Below are positions 8,407-16,754 of a DNA stretch of 34,020 nt, in pieces; position 1 is the first letter of the stretch, and the number at the start of each line of letters is the position of its first letter. The position numbers and the translations under genes are program-made. Location of the stretch: NCBI GenBank assembly GCA_964640435.1, contig CAZXFJ010000005.1, positions 1 through 34,020 on the forward strand. Direction: 5' to 3'. The notes beneath the pieces are model-generated. The model was not told the origin of the DNA, did no database searches, and saw only the letters and a program-made list of their open reading frames with translations. Origin of the DNA: GWA1-39-11 sp964640435. GTDB taxonomy: Bacteria; Patescibacteriota; Microgenomatia; Levybacterales; GWA1-39-11.

Positions 8407-9243
8407 TTAACTATTGTTATTTAATGATAATAATTCGTTTGTAATTCTTTCTTGACGTGACTTATTATATGAAAGAGTTAAGTAATCAGCAATATCAAGT
8501 GCGTTGTTTTTTGCATTTTGCATTGCAACCATTCGAGCTGCTTGTTCTGATGTATGTGCCTCAATTACTGCGCTATAGAGAACAACTTCAATAAAGTATG
8601 GGAGAAGTTCTTGAAGCATTGTTGTAGCATCTGGTTCAAAAAGGTAAGGAAGTTCTTTTTCTTCTGTTACCTGTGGTTCGATTGGTAAAATTGGTACCAG
8701 AACTGGCTCTTGGGAAAAAATTGAATTAAAACGGGAGTAGAGTATCTTAACACTTCCTACTTTTCCAGTTAAATATTCTTCATTGATTATTTCAATCAAA
8801 CGAAAAACAAGTGAGTAATCAGGAATTGTTGTTCCTAAATTAAAACCTGCAAGGTATTCACCTGATAATCTTTGTGTGTATAAATCAGCCTTTTTACCAA
8901 GGGCAACATATTTGTTGTCTTTTGAATCGATTGAAAGAAGGTGCTTAAACAAGTTTGTAGTTAAAGATCCCGCAAGCCCTTTATCGGGTGAAATTACAAA
9001 GATTAATGTTTTATCAGAGCCATTTTTATCAATAAATGCATGTTTAAATTTTTTAAGATCTACATGGTTTAGGATACTACTTGTGAGCGCTACAACGCGT
9101 TCACTGTATGGTTTATTTGCTTCAACAGTTTTTTGCGCACGTTTAATTTTTGATGCAGAAATCATTTCCATTGCCTTAGCAATTTGAGAAATATTTCTTG
9201 CTGTTTTAATCCTTCTTTTTAAAAGCTGCAAATTTTGTGCCAT
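8407..9243 (-). CDS. atpG: ATP synthase F1 subunit gamma
   Basis: A 278-residue central-stalk subunit, slightly shorter than the usual 285-300. The N-terminal rotor helix (LKRRIKTARNISQIAKAMEM, about 8-27, then ISASKIKRAQ) and the C-terminal helix (RMVAMQNAKNNALDIADYLT, about 241-260, then LSYNKSRQERITNELLSL) form the coiled-coil axle that turns inside the alpha/beta ring. The central Rossmann-like domain carries VISPDKGLAGSLTTNLFKHL, also typical. The start overlaps the atpA stop by one base (TAATG). Annotated with high certainty from motif content and gene order. Confidence 0.97.
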   Translation of the reverse strand: MAQNLQLLKRRIKTARNISQIAKAMEMISASKIKRAQKTVEANKPYSERVVALTSSILNHVDLKKFKHAFIDKNGSDKTLIFVISPDKGLAGSLTTNLFKHLLSIDSKDNKYVALGKKADLYTQRLSGEYLAGFNLGTTIPDYSLVFRLIEIINEEYLTGKVGSVKILYSRFNSIFSQEPVLVPILPIEPQVTEEKELPYLFEPDATTMLQELLPYFIEVVLYSAVIEAHTSEQAARMVAMQNAKNNALDIADYLTLSYNKSRQERITNELLSLNNNS

Positions 9244-10757
9244 TATTTTATTGTTTTAATAAATCTTTCAATTTCTTCACTTAGCTCTTTTGTGGTTTTA
9301 TCATCTAGTTTGTCACCTGTTGAGAGTTTGGCAAAAAGCTTTTTGTTTTTGACTTTAAAGTAATTGTGAACTTTTTCTTCAAATTCAGAAACTTTTTCGA
9401 TTGGAAGACTGTCAAGCAGACCTGTTGTTGCTGCATAAATACTTATAAACTCAGAAGCTTCATCATATGGTTGGAATTGAGGCTGTTTTAAAATTTCGGC
9501 GACACGCTTACCTCGATCAAGCTGCTTTTGTGTTGCATCATCAAGATCACTTCCGAATTGTGAAAAAGCGGCAAGCGATCTGTATTGAGCAAGATCAAGT
9601 CTCATCGGGCCCGCTACTTGTTTCATTTTCTTTGTTTGTGCAGCTCCTCCAACACGTGAAACTGATAATCCAACATCTATTGCTGGTCTAATCCCAGCAT
9701 TGAATAAGTCAGTTTTAAGATAAATCTGTCCATCTGTAATTGAAATAACATTAGTTGGAATATAAGCAGAAATATCATCTGCTTGTGTTTCGATGACAGG
9801 GAAGGAAGTAATTGAGCCACCCCCATATTTTTCAGAGAGCCTTGCGGAACGCTCAAGAAGTCTTGAGTGGAGATAGAAAATATCTCCTGGATATGCCTCA
9901 CGTCCGGCAGGGCGTCTTAAGAGAAGTGATATTTGACGATATGCCCATGCATGTTTTGACAAATCATCATAAACAATTAGGACATCATTGCCTTTATCCA
10001 TAAAGTATTCACCAATAGCTGTTGCTGTGAATGGAGCAAGGTACTGAAGTGATGGGGCATCAGATGCGCTTGCAGCAACAACTATCGTATAATCCATCGC
10101 ACCATTTTCCTCAAGAACTGCCACAGTTCGCGCTATATTCCCGCGTTTTTGTCCGATAGCGCAATATATACAAATAACTTGCTTAAGCCCCAAATCATCT
10201 TTCTTTTGGTTAAGTATTGTATCGATTGCAATAGCTGTTTTACCAGTATTACGGTCGCCAATGATCAATTCTCGCTGTCCACGACCAATTGGGATCATGG
10301 CATCAATTGCTTTAACTCCAGTTTTGAGTGGAGTATCAACAGGGGAGCGTTCTACAACTCCTGGAGCGATTTTCTCAAGTGGATAGAATTTTCCTGTATT
10401 TTTGAGTGCCTTACCATCAAGAGGTGCACGTAGTGGGTCGATAACTCTTCCAATTAAACCCTCAGCAACATTTATACCCAATATTCTTCCTGTGGTTGTA
10501 GCTTTTGACCCCTCAACAATTTTAGTATCAGAAGAAAGCAGAATAACAGAGACATGCTCTTCATCAAGGTTGAATACTAAACCACGTGATCCATCTTCAA
10601 ATTCTACTTCTTCTCCAAATCCTGCTTGCGAGAGTCCTGAGACACTAATAATTCCATCTCCAACGGACAAAACTGTGCCAACATTTTTAGCACGTGGAGT
10701 AACATCCTTTGATCCAAGTTTCTCTTCTATTTCAGCTAAAAATTTATCCATGTCCAT
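9243..10757 (-). CDS. atpA: ATP synthase F1 subunit alpha
   Basis: A 504-residue non-catalytic nucleotide-binding subunit. Its P-loop reads GDRNTGKT (167-174), the alpha-type form of Walker A (usually GDRQTGKT). The region SITDGQIYL, FNAGIRPAIDVGLSVSRVGG and the C-terminal QYRSLAAFSQFGSDLD are family hallmarks, and the 'arginine finger' segment VGLSVSRVGG is intact. It alternates with beta in the F1 hexamer. A second ATG two codons inside (MDMDK) is a possible alternative start. There is no Shine-Dalgarno; it starts four bases after the atpH stop. The N-terminal helix that normally binds the delta subunit is short and Glu/Lys-rich, which may matter given how small delta is here. Confidence 0.98.
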   Translation of the reverse strand: MDMDKFLAEIEEKLGSKDVTPRAKNVGTVLSVGDGIISVSGLSQAGFGEEVEFEDGSRGLVFNLDEEHVSVILLSSDTKIVEGSKATTTGRILGINVAEGLIGRVIDPLRAPLDGKALKNTGKFYPLEKIAPGVVERSPVDTPLKTGVKAIDAMIPIGRGQRELIIGDRNTGKTAIAIDTILNQKKDDLGLKQVICIYCAIGQKRGNIARTVAVLEENGAMDYTIVVAASASDAPSLQYLAPFTATAIGEYFMDKGNDVLIVYDDLSKHAWAYRQISLLLRRPAGREAYPGDIFYLHSRLLERSARLSEKYGGGSITSFPVIETQADDISAYIPTNVISITDGQIYLKTDLFNAGIRPAIDVGLSVSRVGGAAQTKKMKQVAGPMRLDLAQYRSLAAFSQFGSDLDDATQKQLDRGKRVAEILKQPQFQPYDEASEFISIYAATTGLLDSLPIEKVSEFEEKVHNYFKVKNKKLFAKLSTGDKLDDKTTKELSEEIERFIKTIK

Positions 10758-10761
10758 ATAT

Positions 10762-11106
10762 TTAATTGGTTATAGTTTGAGCTGTTGTATTTAAATATCC
10801 TTCAAGTGTCAGGTCAATAATTGTATCATTTACAATCAATTTTATTCCATCTCCTATATCTTCTTGTTGAAATATAACATCTTTGTCTTTGTATTTGGTT
10901 TTTATTTTTTCTTTCAAAAGAGCAGTGAGGGGTTGTTCTGATAAAACAACGACTCTGTTTTTATTTACCATTGTTCTTAAAATTCTAGAAAACTTTGCGA
11001 GTTCATCCTTGGATAAATTCGTAATGAGTTGGTCAGCCATTTTTTTCTCAATCTTTTTATTTTTTACTAAAAGTCTTGCAATTTTTGTTAAATCTTGGTT
11101 TTTCAT
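10762..11106 (-). CDS. atpH: ATP synthase F1 subunit delta, shortened
   Basis: Only 114 residues, against roughly 175-180 in most bacteria. The C-terminal half aligns well with the family: a beta strand plus VVLSEQPLTALLKEKIK (about 53-69), then IGDGIKLIVNDTIIDLTLEG (about 84-103), the counterpart of the usual 'GG..ikvgdkviDgSvrg' motif. The N-terminal six-helix domain, which caps F1 by binding alpha N-termini, is cut to about 45 residues. It begins inside the atpF stop (ATGA), so there is no room for a missing upstream exon-like piece in this frame. The product should still reach the b subunit through its C-terminal part. The gene order (between atpF and atpA) supports the call. Confidence 0.88.
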   Translation of the reverse strand: MKNQDLTKIARLLVKNKKIEKKMADQLITNLSKDELAKFSRILRTMVNKNRVVVLSEQPLTALLKEKIKTKYKDKDVIFQQEDIGDGIKLIVNDTIIDLTLEGYLNTTAQTITN

Positions 11107-11603
11107 ATGTTATCAAGTTTTTTAATATCACGTGCAATAATCTTCTCTTTTTCCTCTCGAGTAAAAAGTTCATCTAGGATCTTCTCGAGCATTCTCTTTG
11201 AAATTGTTACGGCAACTTCTTTTGCTTCTGAGAGCATCTTTTCCTTTTCCGCTTCTCCTGTTGCCTTTGCCTCGTTTATTATTTTCTCAGCATTTTTACG
11301 TGCTTGTGCGAGTATTTCTTCTTTGGAAGTCTCAGCATCTGTTTTTGCATCTGTTAAGATCTTTTCAGCTTCATTTGCCGCATTTTTTAGGATTTTATCT
11401 TTTTTCTCTTCTGCACTTGCTAATTCCTCAGCTGCCTTTTGAGCATCAGAAATACCTTTCTCTATTTGCCTCTGGCGCTTTTTGAGCACTTGAAGAACAG
11501 GCTTATATAGAAAAATTCTAAAAATAAAAGCCAATATCAAAAAATTGATTATTTGAGCAATAAAAAATTGCCACTCAAAACCAAAATCCTTAAATACTTC
11601 CAT
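11103..11603 (-). CDS. atpF: ATP synthase Fo subunit b
   Basis: A 166-residue peripheral-stalk subunit. One hydrophobic helix at about 10-31 (FFIAQIINFLILAFIFRIFL) anchors it in the membrane, and the rest is a highly charged, Ala/Glu/Lys-rich coiled coil running to about residue 155. A proline-linked KPVLQVLKKRQRQIEKG follows the membrane helix, as in other b subunits. It links the a subunit to delta and holds the F1 hexamer still while the rotor turns; it should act as a dimer because no second b-like gene is present. It follows atpE by 13 bases and overlaps atpH by four. Confidence 0.95.
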   Translation of the reverse strand: MEVFKDFGFEWQFFIAQIINFLILAFIFRIFLYKPVLQVLKKRQRQIEKGISDAQKAAEELASAEEKKDKILKNAANEAEKILTDAKTDAETSKEEILAQARKNAEKIINEAKATGEAEKEKMLSEAKEVAVTISKRMLEKILDELFTREEKEKIIARDIKKLDNI

Positions 11604-11616
11604 AATAAATTAGGAA

Positions 11617-11823
11617 TTAACTCACGAAAGCTAAAATAAGAGCGTAAATAGCAATAGCTTCAGCAAATGCCATTCCCAAAAGCATCGCAGGAAGAATTTT
11701 GCTTGAAGCCTCAGGATTTCTTCCGATCGCTTCCATTGCTTTTGATCCGATCATTGCAATAGCGAGTGCTGGTAAAATTCCCCCGAAAACTATAACCGCT
11801 CCTCCAGTAAGGGTAAAGTTCAT
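11617..11823 (-). CDS. atpE: ATP synthase Fo subunit c (proton-type, alanine motif in helix 1)
   Basis: A 68-residue two-helix proteolipid. Helix 1 is about 7-31, the polar loop RNPEA is at 35-39 and helix 2 about 43-67, with the ion-binding Glu55 in MAFAEAIAIY. Counting from the loop proline, the sodium ligands of Ilyobacter c (Gln32, Ser66) fall on Ile22 and Ala56 here, so proton coupling is predicted. The helix-1 GxGxGxG motif is replaced by Leu17, Ala19, Ala21 and Ala23, resembling the AxAxAxA motif of alkaliphilic Bacillus, which goes with larger c-rings. Unlike its operon mates this gene has a strong Shine-Dalgarno (11831-11840), which fits the need for about ten copies per complex. Confidence 0.96.
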   Translation of the reverse strand: MNFTLTGGAVIVFGGILPALAIAMIGSKAMEAIGRNPEASSKILPAMLLGMAFAEAIAIYALILAFVS

Positions 11824-11830
11824 CTAGTAC

Positions 11831-11840
11831 TCACCACCTT
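11831..11840 (-). promoter_or_regulatory. Strong Shine-Dalgarno for atpE
   Basis: On the minus strand the bases read AAGGTGGTGA, one mismatch from the full ten-base anti-Shine-Dalgarno complement AAGGAGGTGA, and end seven bases before the atpE ATG. The other atp genes lack such a site. It probably raises c-subunit synthesis above that of its neighbours. Confidence 0.75.
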
Positions 11841-11869
11841 CCATTTTGAAAAATCTTTGTATGTTTTCA

Positions 11870-12613
11870 TTAGTGTGCTCCCTCCTCATGAGGGTTAACG
11901 AGTATTGTCATAAATACCATAGTTAACATTGCAAATACAAGTGCTTGCACTAGTGCGACTATTGTTTCAAGAAGTAAAAATGGAATAGGCGCAATAAAAG
12001 CAAACAAAGATGAAATTGTATGAAGTACAACCTCACCCGCGTATATATTACCAAAAAGTCTGAATGAAAGTGAGACCACTTTTGTAATTTCAGAGACAAG
12101 TTCCAAAAGACCTACAAAAAGTAGAATTGGATTAAGAGAAAAGAATTTTCCTAGGTACCCTTTGAGACCATTGTATTTTATTGCTAAGTAGTGTGTCGCA
12201 CATAAAGAGACAACTGCAAGAGCAAGGGTGGTATTGAAGTCTGAAGTAGCTGCGCGGAATAAAGGAACAAACATTTCATGTCCATGTTCGTGTTCGAAAA
12301 ATCCAATCGAGCCCACTCCTGGTAGAAGTCCAACTATATTAAGTGTAAAGATGAATAGAAAAAATGATGCAAACCAGGGATAGATTGAGTTGGTAAATTT
12401 ACCAGCAATTTGATCTGTCGTTGTATAAAAGTAATCGACAGCAGTTTCAGCAACTGTTTGGAAGAAGCCAGGGACCTGTTTAAGATTTCGGGTAGCTAGG
12501 AAAATGAAGGCAAAAAGAATCAAATCTACAAGAAGCGTAGTTAAAATTGTGTTTGAAATTTTTATTCCATCGAAATGGAAAATAACTTCGGGAGCGAGTG
12601 ATACACCCTCCAT
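11870..12613 (-). CDS. atpB: ATP synthase Fo subunit a
   Basis: A polytopic subunit with about five to six membrane helices and the essential arginine in SLSFRLFGN (residue 185 from this start), which faces Glu55 of the c-ring. TSDFNTTLALA and LELVSEITKVVSLSFR are family signatures. A His/Glu-rich loop, EHEHGHE, lies before the PLFRAATSD segment. I chose the ATG at 12613 rather than the in-frame ATG at 12625: the perfect TATAAT at 12624-12629 overlaps the upstream ATG, so a transcript from that promoter could use only the inner one, four codons later. If the gene is read from the dnaE transcript, the longer form (251 residues) is possible. Confidence 0.95.
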   Translation of the reverse strand: MEGVSLAPEVIFHFDGIKISNTILTTLLVDLILFAFIFLATRNLKQVPGFFQTVAETAVDYFYTTTDQIAGKFTNSIYPWFASFFLFIFTLNIVGLLPGVGSIGFFEHEHGHEMFVPLFRAATSDFNTTLALAVVSLCATHYLAIKYNGLKGYLGKFFSLNPILLFVGLLELVSEITKVVSLSFRLFGNIYAGEVVLHTISSLFAFIAPIPFLLLETIVALVQALVFAMLTMVFMTILVNPHEEGAH

Positions 12614-12623
12614 ATTTGAGTTC

Positions 12624-12652
12624 ATTATATAAAAAAGCCGAAGGTGTTACAA
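12624..12652 (-). promoter_or_regulatory. Promoter of the ATP synthase operon
   Basis: The minus strand shows TTGTAA (12647-12652), a 17-base spacer and a perfect TATAAT (12624-12629), in the 35-base gap between dnaE and atpB. Transcription should start near 12617, three or four bases before the ATG at 12613, giving a nearly leaderless atpB message. Confidence 0.7.
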
Positions 12653-12660
12653 GATGAATT

Positions 12661-15600
12661 TTAGTTTAAAGGAGAGATAGTCTCGACAATAATAACAGGT
12701 TGTTCATCTTTAAAATTTAGCTTTCCTTCTATAACAACAATTGCATCTTTTGCTAAATGATACTTGTTGCTCTCGTAGGTTTTTGGGAAAATAACAAGCT
12801 CAATAGAGTAACCTACATGATCCTCAAGAGTTGCAAAGGCCATCTCGGCATTATTTTTCTTTGTTAATATTTTTTTAATAGTTGATAGAATTCCTCCAAC
12901 TTTTATTCTTGCTCCCTCTTTTTCTTCTGCAAGAGTCGCAATAGAATGAGATGTTCGAGAAGTCAATGAATCCACAAGTTCATTTAAAGGGTGATTTGTT
13001 AAGAAAAAGCCTAAGAGTTCTTTTTCAAATGAAAGTTTCTCCCTTTCTGAAAATTCTTCAACAGAGCTCTCCATTTTAAGCTCGTATGAAGTTTTAGTTT
13101 TTGGGGCTTCAAAGCCATCAAACAAACCGAACTGATTTTTATCACGATTCTTTTGTTCGCGTCCAATCTTTTCCATGATATCTGCATACATTGAAAGAAG
13201 TCCTGCTCTTTTTCCAAATTCATCCATAGCTCCAGCTTTAATAAGAGATTCCATTGTCTTTTTATTTACTTTTTGAAGATCAACTCTTTCACAGAAATCC
13301 CTTAATGAAACAAAATCGCCTTCTTTTCGGGCCTCAATAATGGAAGTAATCGCAGCGCTACCAACGTTTTTAATTGCTGATAATCCAAATCTAACCTGAT
13401 TATCTTCAATACTAAAGTCTGGCTGTGATTTATTAACAGATGGTGGAAGAATTGTAACTTTAAGTCTTTTACATTCAGCAATTGCTTGTGCAATCTTTTC
13501 GTTTCTTGCAGGTCCAGTTGTGCCACGCGACTCAGCAGTGAGTAGCGCAGTCATGAATTCAACTGGGAAATGTGCTTTAAGATAAGCAGTTCTAAATGCG
13601 ATAGTTGCATAACAGGCAGCGTGTGCTTTATTAAATCCGTAACCCGCAAAAGGAGCAATTAAATCAAAGAACTCATGTGCTTTTTTCTCTGTAAGACCAT
13701 TTTTAATACAACCAGACATAAATAATTCTTCTTGTTTTTTCATTTCGGCTGGAATTTTTTTACCCATGGCCTTTCTAAATTTATCTGCATCAAGCCATGT
13801 GTATCCTGCAAGAGCTATGGCCATAAGAAGAACGTCGTCTTGGTACGTTAATACACCGTAAGACTGTTGTAAAATCTCTTTTAATCGAACATCAGGGTAT
13901 GAAATAAGTTCGGGATTATGTTTTCTCTTAATAAACTCAGGAATATTTGCCATTGGTCCTGGACGATATAGTGCAACCATTGCTTGGAGATCAAAAATAG
14001 ACGTTGGTTTTAACTCTTTTACGTAACGGCGCATTCCAGGAGATTCTAGCTGAAAGATTCCTGTTGTTTCTCCGCTTGATAGTAATTCATATGTTTTTTT
14101 GTCATCTACGGGAAGGGTTGAAAGGTTTATTTCAACATTTTTATTTTCACGAATAAAATTGAGAGCTTCTTCTATAATTGTAAGGTTACGAAGACCTAGG
14201 AAGTCCATTTTAAGAAGCCCTACGCCATCTTCTCCGACGTTATACATATCATATTGTGTAGTTACTCGGTCTCCGTTTGATTCACGTTGTAGAGGGGTAT
14301 AGTCAGTTAACGGTTTATCAGCGATAACAACTCCTGCAGCATGAACTGAAGCATGTCTTGCAACTCCTTCAAGTCTCCTCGCTAAATTAAGCAGTCTTTG
14401 GGTATCTTCTTCAGTCTTTGCAGCGACTGAAAGTTCTGGTGACTGAGTGAGAGCGTTATCAATTGTCATAGCATGACCTTGCCATCCTGGTGGAATCATT
14501 TTCGCAATTCTGTCAGGTACTGCATAAGGAAGTCCCATAGCTCGTCCTGCATCACGAACTGCTGCACGGGCCTCCATAGTTCCAAAGGTTATAATTTGTG
14601 CAACTTTGTCTGATCCATATTTTTTTGTAACGTAAGCAATAACCTCATCACGTCTTGTATCTGCAAAATCAAGATCGATATCAGGAGCAGAAGGGCGTAG
14701 TGGATTTAAAAATCTCTCAAAAGGAAGTTTGAAAAAGAATGGATCAACGTCTGTTATACGAAGTGCAAAAGAAACAATTGATCCCGCGGCACTTCCACGA
14801 CCTGGTCCTACCGATATACCATTATTTTTTGCCCAGTTAACAAAATCTGCAACAATTAAAAAGTATGCTTCATATCCCTTTTTAAGAATAATGGAAAGCT
14901 CATAATCTGCTCTTTCTTGGATTTCATCTGTAACTTCTCCATAACGATCTTTTAAACCCTTATATACTTGTTCACGAAGATAATCTTCTGCTGTTTTTTC
15001 ATCTGGAACTTGAAATTTAGGCATAATCCATTTTCCTAAAGATAATTCTAGATTACATTTTTCAGCAATTTTTACGGTATTTTGAATTGCATCTGGTTGC
15101 TGAGGAAACATAGCACTCATTTCATCTGCCGTTTTTAAATAAAAGTCTGGTGCGCCTATCATCGACAATTTTCTATTGGGAGTATCAATAGTTGTTTGTG
15201 TTCCTATACAAAGAAGAATTTCTTGTGCTTCAGCATCCTCTTTTCGTATGTAATGGTTATCATTTGTAGCAACAAGAGGAATTCCATGTTTTTTTGAAAG
15301 TTCAATAAGTTTTTTATTTAATACTCCCTGCTCTGGAATTTTTTCATGATGTTGGAGTTCAAGGTAAAAATCATCCTTATATATATCTACTAATTTATTG
15401 AGTCTTTTCTGGGCTTCTTCTTCCTGGTTGTGCATTAAAGGATCTGAGACAAAGCCGTTTAAACAGGCTGATAGACAAATTAAGCCTTCGCTGTATTCGG
15501 AAAGTAGTTGAATATCAGTTCTTGGTTTGTAATAAAAACCTTCAAGATGTGCGACAGAAACAATCTTCATTAAGTTTTTATAACCGGTTATATCTTTTGC

Positions 15601-15873
15601 AAGCAAAATTAAATGGTTGTATTCTTTGTCCTCTGAACTTTTATCAAAGCGAGTTTTAGGGGTTATATATATTTCACAACCTATTATCGGTTTTATACCA
15701 GCCTCCATTGATGCTTTATAAAACTTTATTGCTCCATACATAGATCCATGATCAGTTATTGCCAAGGCACCCATGTTAAGTTCTTTAGCACGTTCAACCA
15801 TTGGTTTTACGCGTGATAAACCATCGAGTAATGAATATTCACTATGATTGTGAAGATGTACGAAATCTGCCAT
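12661..15873 (-). CDS. dnaE: DNA polymerase III subunit alpha with intact PHP domain
   Basis: The 1070-residue replicative polymerase. The N-terminal PHP domain (about 4-210) keeps a full set of metal ligands: His8, His10, Asp17, His42, Glu67, His87, Cys137, Asp205 and His207. The palm has GPGRGSAAGS near 356-364 and the catalytic PDIDLDF at 397-403 (Asp400, Asp402), and KMDFLGLRNL supplies the third aspartate. Helix-hairpin-helix and OB-fold regions follow, the latter near 975-1060 (VGGILSTIKKILTKKNNAEM). It is somewhat shorter than E. coli DnaE (1160). It starts one base after the stop of the GGDEF gene with no Shine-Dalgarno, so the two are probably co-translated. An active PHP site would give built-in 3'-5' proofreading. 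Confidence 0.97.
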   Translation of the reverse strand: MADFVHLHNHSEYSLLDGLSRVKPMVERAKELNMGALAITDHGSMYGAIKFYKASMEAGIKPIIGCEIYITPKTRFDKSSEDKEYNHLILLAKDITGYKNLMKIVSVAHLEGFYYKPRTDIQLLSEYSEGLICLSACLNGFVSDPLMHNQEEEAQKRLNKLVDIYKDDFYLELQHHEKIPEQGVLNKKLIELSKKHGIPLVATNDNHYIRKEDAEAQEILLCIGTQTTIDTPNRKLSMIGAPDFYLKTADEMSAMFPQQPDAIQNTVKIAEKCNLELSLGKWIMPKFQVPDEKTAEDYLREQVYKGLKDRYGEVTDEIQERADYELSIILKKGYEAYFLIVADFVNWAKNNGISVGPGRGSAAGSIVSFALRITDVDPFFFKLPFERFLNPLRPSAPDIDLDFADTRRDEVIAYVTKKYGSDKVAQIITFGTMEARAAVRDAGRAMGLPYAVPDRIAKMIPPGWQGHAMTIDNALTQSPELSVAAKTEEDTQRLLNLARRLEGVARHASVHAAGVVIADKPLTDYTPLQRESNGDRVTTQYDMYNVGEDGVGLLKMDFLGLRNLTIIEEALNFIRENKNVEINLSTLPVDDKKTYELLSSGETTGIFQLESPGMRRYVKELKPTSIFDLQAMVALYRPGPMANIPEFIKRKHNPELISYPDVRLKEILQQSYGVLTYQDDVLLMAIALAGYTWLDADKFRKAMGKKIPAEMKKQEELFMSGCIKNGLTEKKAHEFFDLIAPFAGYGFNKAHAACYATIAFRTAYLKAHFPVEFMTALLTAESRGTTGPARNEKIAQAIAECKRLKVTILPPSVNKSQPDFSIEDNQVRFGLSAIKNVGSAAITSIIEARKEGDFVSLRDFCERVDLQKVNKKTMESLIKAGAMDEFGKRAGLLSMYADIMEKIGREQKNRDKNQFGLFDGFEAPKTKTSYELKMESSVEEFSEREKLSFEKELLGFFLTNHPLNELVDSLTSRTSHSIATLAEEKEGARIKVGGILSTIKKILTKKNNAEMAFATLEDHVGYSIELVIFPKTYESNKYHLAKDAIVVIEGKLNFKDEQPVIIVETISPLN

Positions 15874-15874
15874 A

Positions 15875-16717
15875 TTATGCTGCTTTGGAAACTGTAGAGT
15901 TCTGATCGGGCTCTAGTTTTTTCAACTTGAGTATACCATCTTCTATGATTGCAATTACAGCACAACCTTTTCCGAGTCTTTTTGCCTCTAGTAGAGCAAG
16001 ATCTGCTTTATTTTTAAATTCTTCTGCTGTTTCTCCTTGATAAACAGCCCATCCCATAGATAGACTCATTTTTTCTGGAATTGGGTAATCTGATTCTTGT
16101 TTAGGTGCCTTATCAAACAATATGTGTCCCATTTCTTCCATCCTTTGGTTATACCTCTCACTAAGATTTGCTATCTCAGTTATTGAAGTATTTCCAATTG
16201 CTTGGGCAAACTCATCTCCCCCAATTCTTGCAATTGGGGTATCCGTTCTAAACGGTAGGTTAGCAACAGACTGTAAAGCTGGATCGCCTCCAGTATTATG
16301 TCCGTAGTTCTCGTTAAAACCTTTGAAGTTATCAAAATCAATATTTCCCATCACAAGGGTTTGATTCGTTCTTTTTGCTTCGGCAATTTTCCTTGTTAGT
16401 TCTTCTGTGAACCACCTTCTATTGTGAAGACCAGTCAGTGCATCCACCATGGAGTCTTGTTGTGCTTCAGCTGCTAGTTCTATAGCAATTTGTGCAGTTT
16501 TTTCCGCATCCTCTCTTTTCTTATTTGCAGCACGAGTTAATAGTTGATCTGCGGCTCTATCTCGTGCATGCTTATTTCTAATAGCAAAGGGTAATAATTC
16601 GCCACCTGTTTTATCTGCTAATTTTTCGTCCTTTTGTAAATTTTGTAGCCATAAATTTCCACCTTCGCGTGTAGTTGGAAGTTTTATAACATTTTCGGGG
16701 GTAGAAGAATCACTCAC
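15875..16717 (-). CDS. Soluble GGDEF-domain protein, likely diguanylate cyclase
   Basis: This 280-residue protein has no membrane helix. Residues 1-45 are low in structure, 46-88 form an Ala/Glu/Lys-rich helix likely to dimerise, and 89-255 are a GGDEF domain: DALTGLHNRRWF at 92-103, metal-binding NIDFDNFKGFNENYGH at 125-140, and an intact active-site GGDEF at 166-170. The inhibitory RxxD site is absent. An enzyme with this motif makes cyclic di-GMP from two GTP. No sensory domain or EAL/HD-GYP partner is in the window. The start is GTG at 16717 (MSDSSTPEN), six bases after a TAAAAT box, so the mRNA is predicted leaderless. It sits between gatB and dnaE, and dnaE follows by one base. Confidence 0.85.
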   Translation of the reverse strand: MSDSSTPENVIKLPTTREGGNLWLQNLQKDEKLADKTGGELLPFAIRNKHARDRAADQLLTRAANKKREDAEKTAQIAIELAAEAQQDSMVDALTGLHNRRWFTEELTRKIAEAKRTNQTLVMGNIDFDNFKGFNENYGHNTGGDPALQSVANLPFRTDTPIARIGGDEFAQAIGNTSITEIANLSERYNQRMEEMGHILFDKAPKQESDYPIPEKMSLSMGWAVYQGETAEEFKNKADLALLEAKRLGKGCAVIAIIEDGILKLKKLEPDQNSTVSKAA

Positions 16718-16723
16718 AGATTC

Positions 16724-16754
16724 ATTTTAACACTTATTTGAGCACATCTTCAAT
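16724..16754 (-). promoter_or_regulatory. Likely leaderless promoter of the GGDEF gene
   Basis: TAAAAT (16724-16729 on the minus strand) ends six bases before the GTG start. The nearest -35-like hexamer is TTGAAG at 16749-16754 with a 19-base spacer, longer than ideal. It lies mostly within the last codons of gatB. Confidence 0.5.

Noticed and set aside
11617..12613. Sodium-type ATP synthase
   Set aside because: The c subunit lacks the Gln and Ser/Thr ligands used for sodium; only the glutamate is present.
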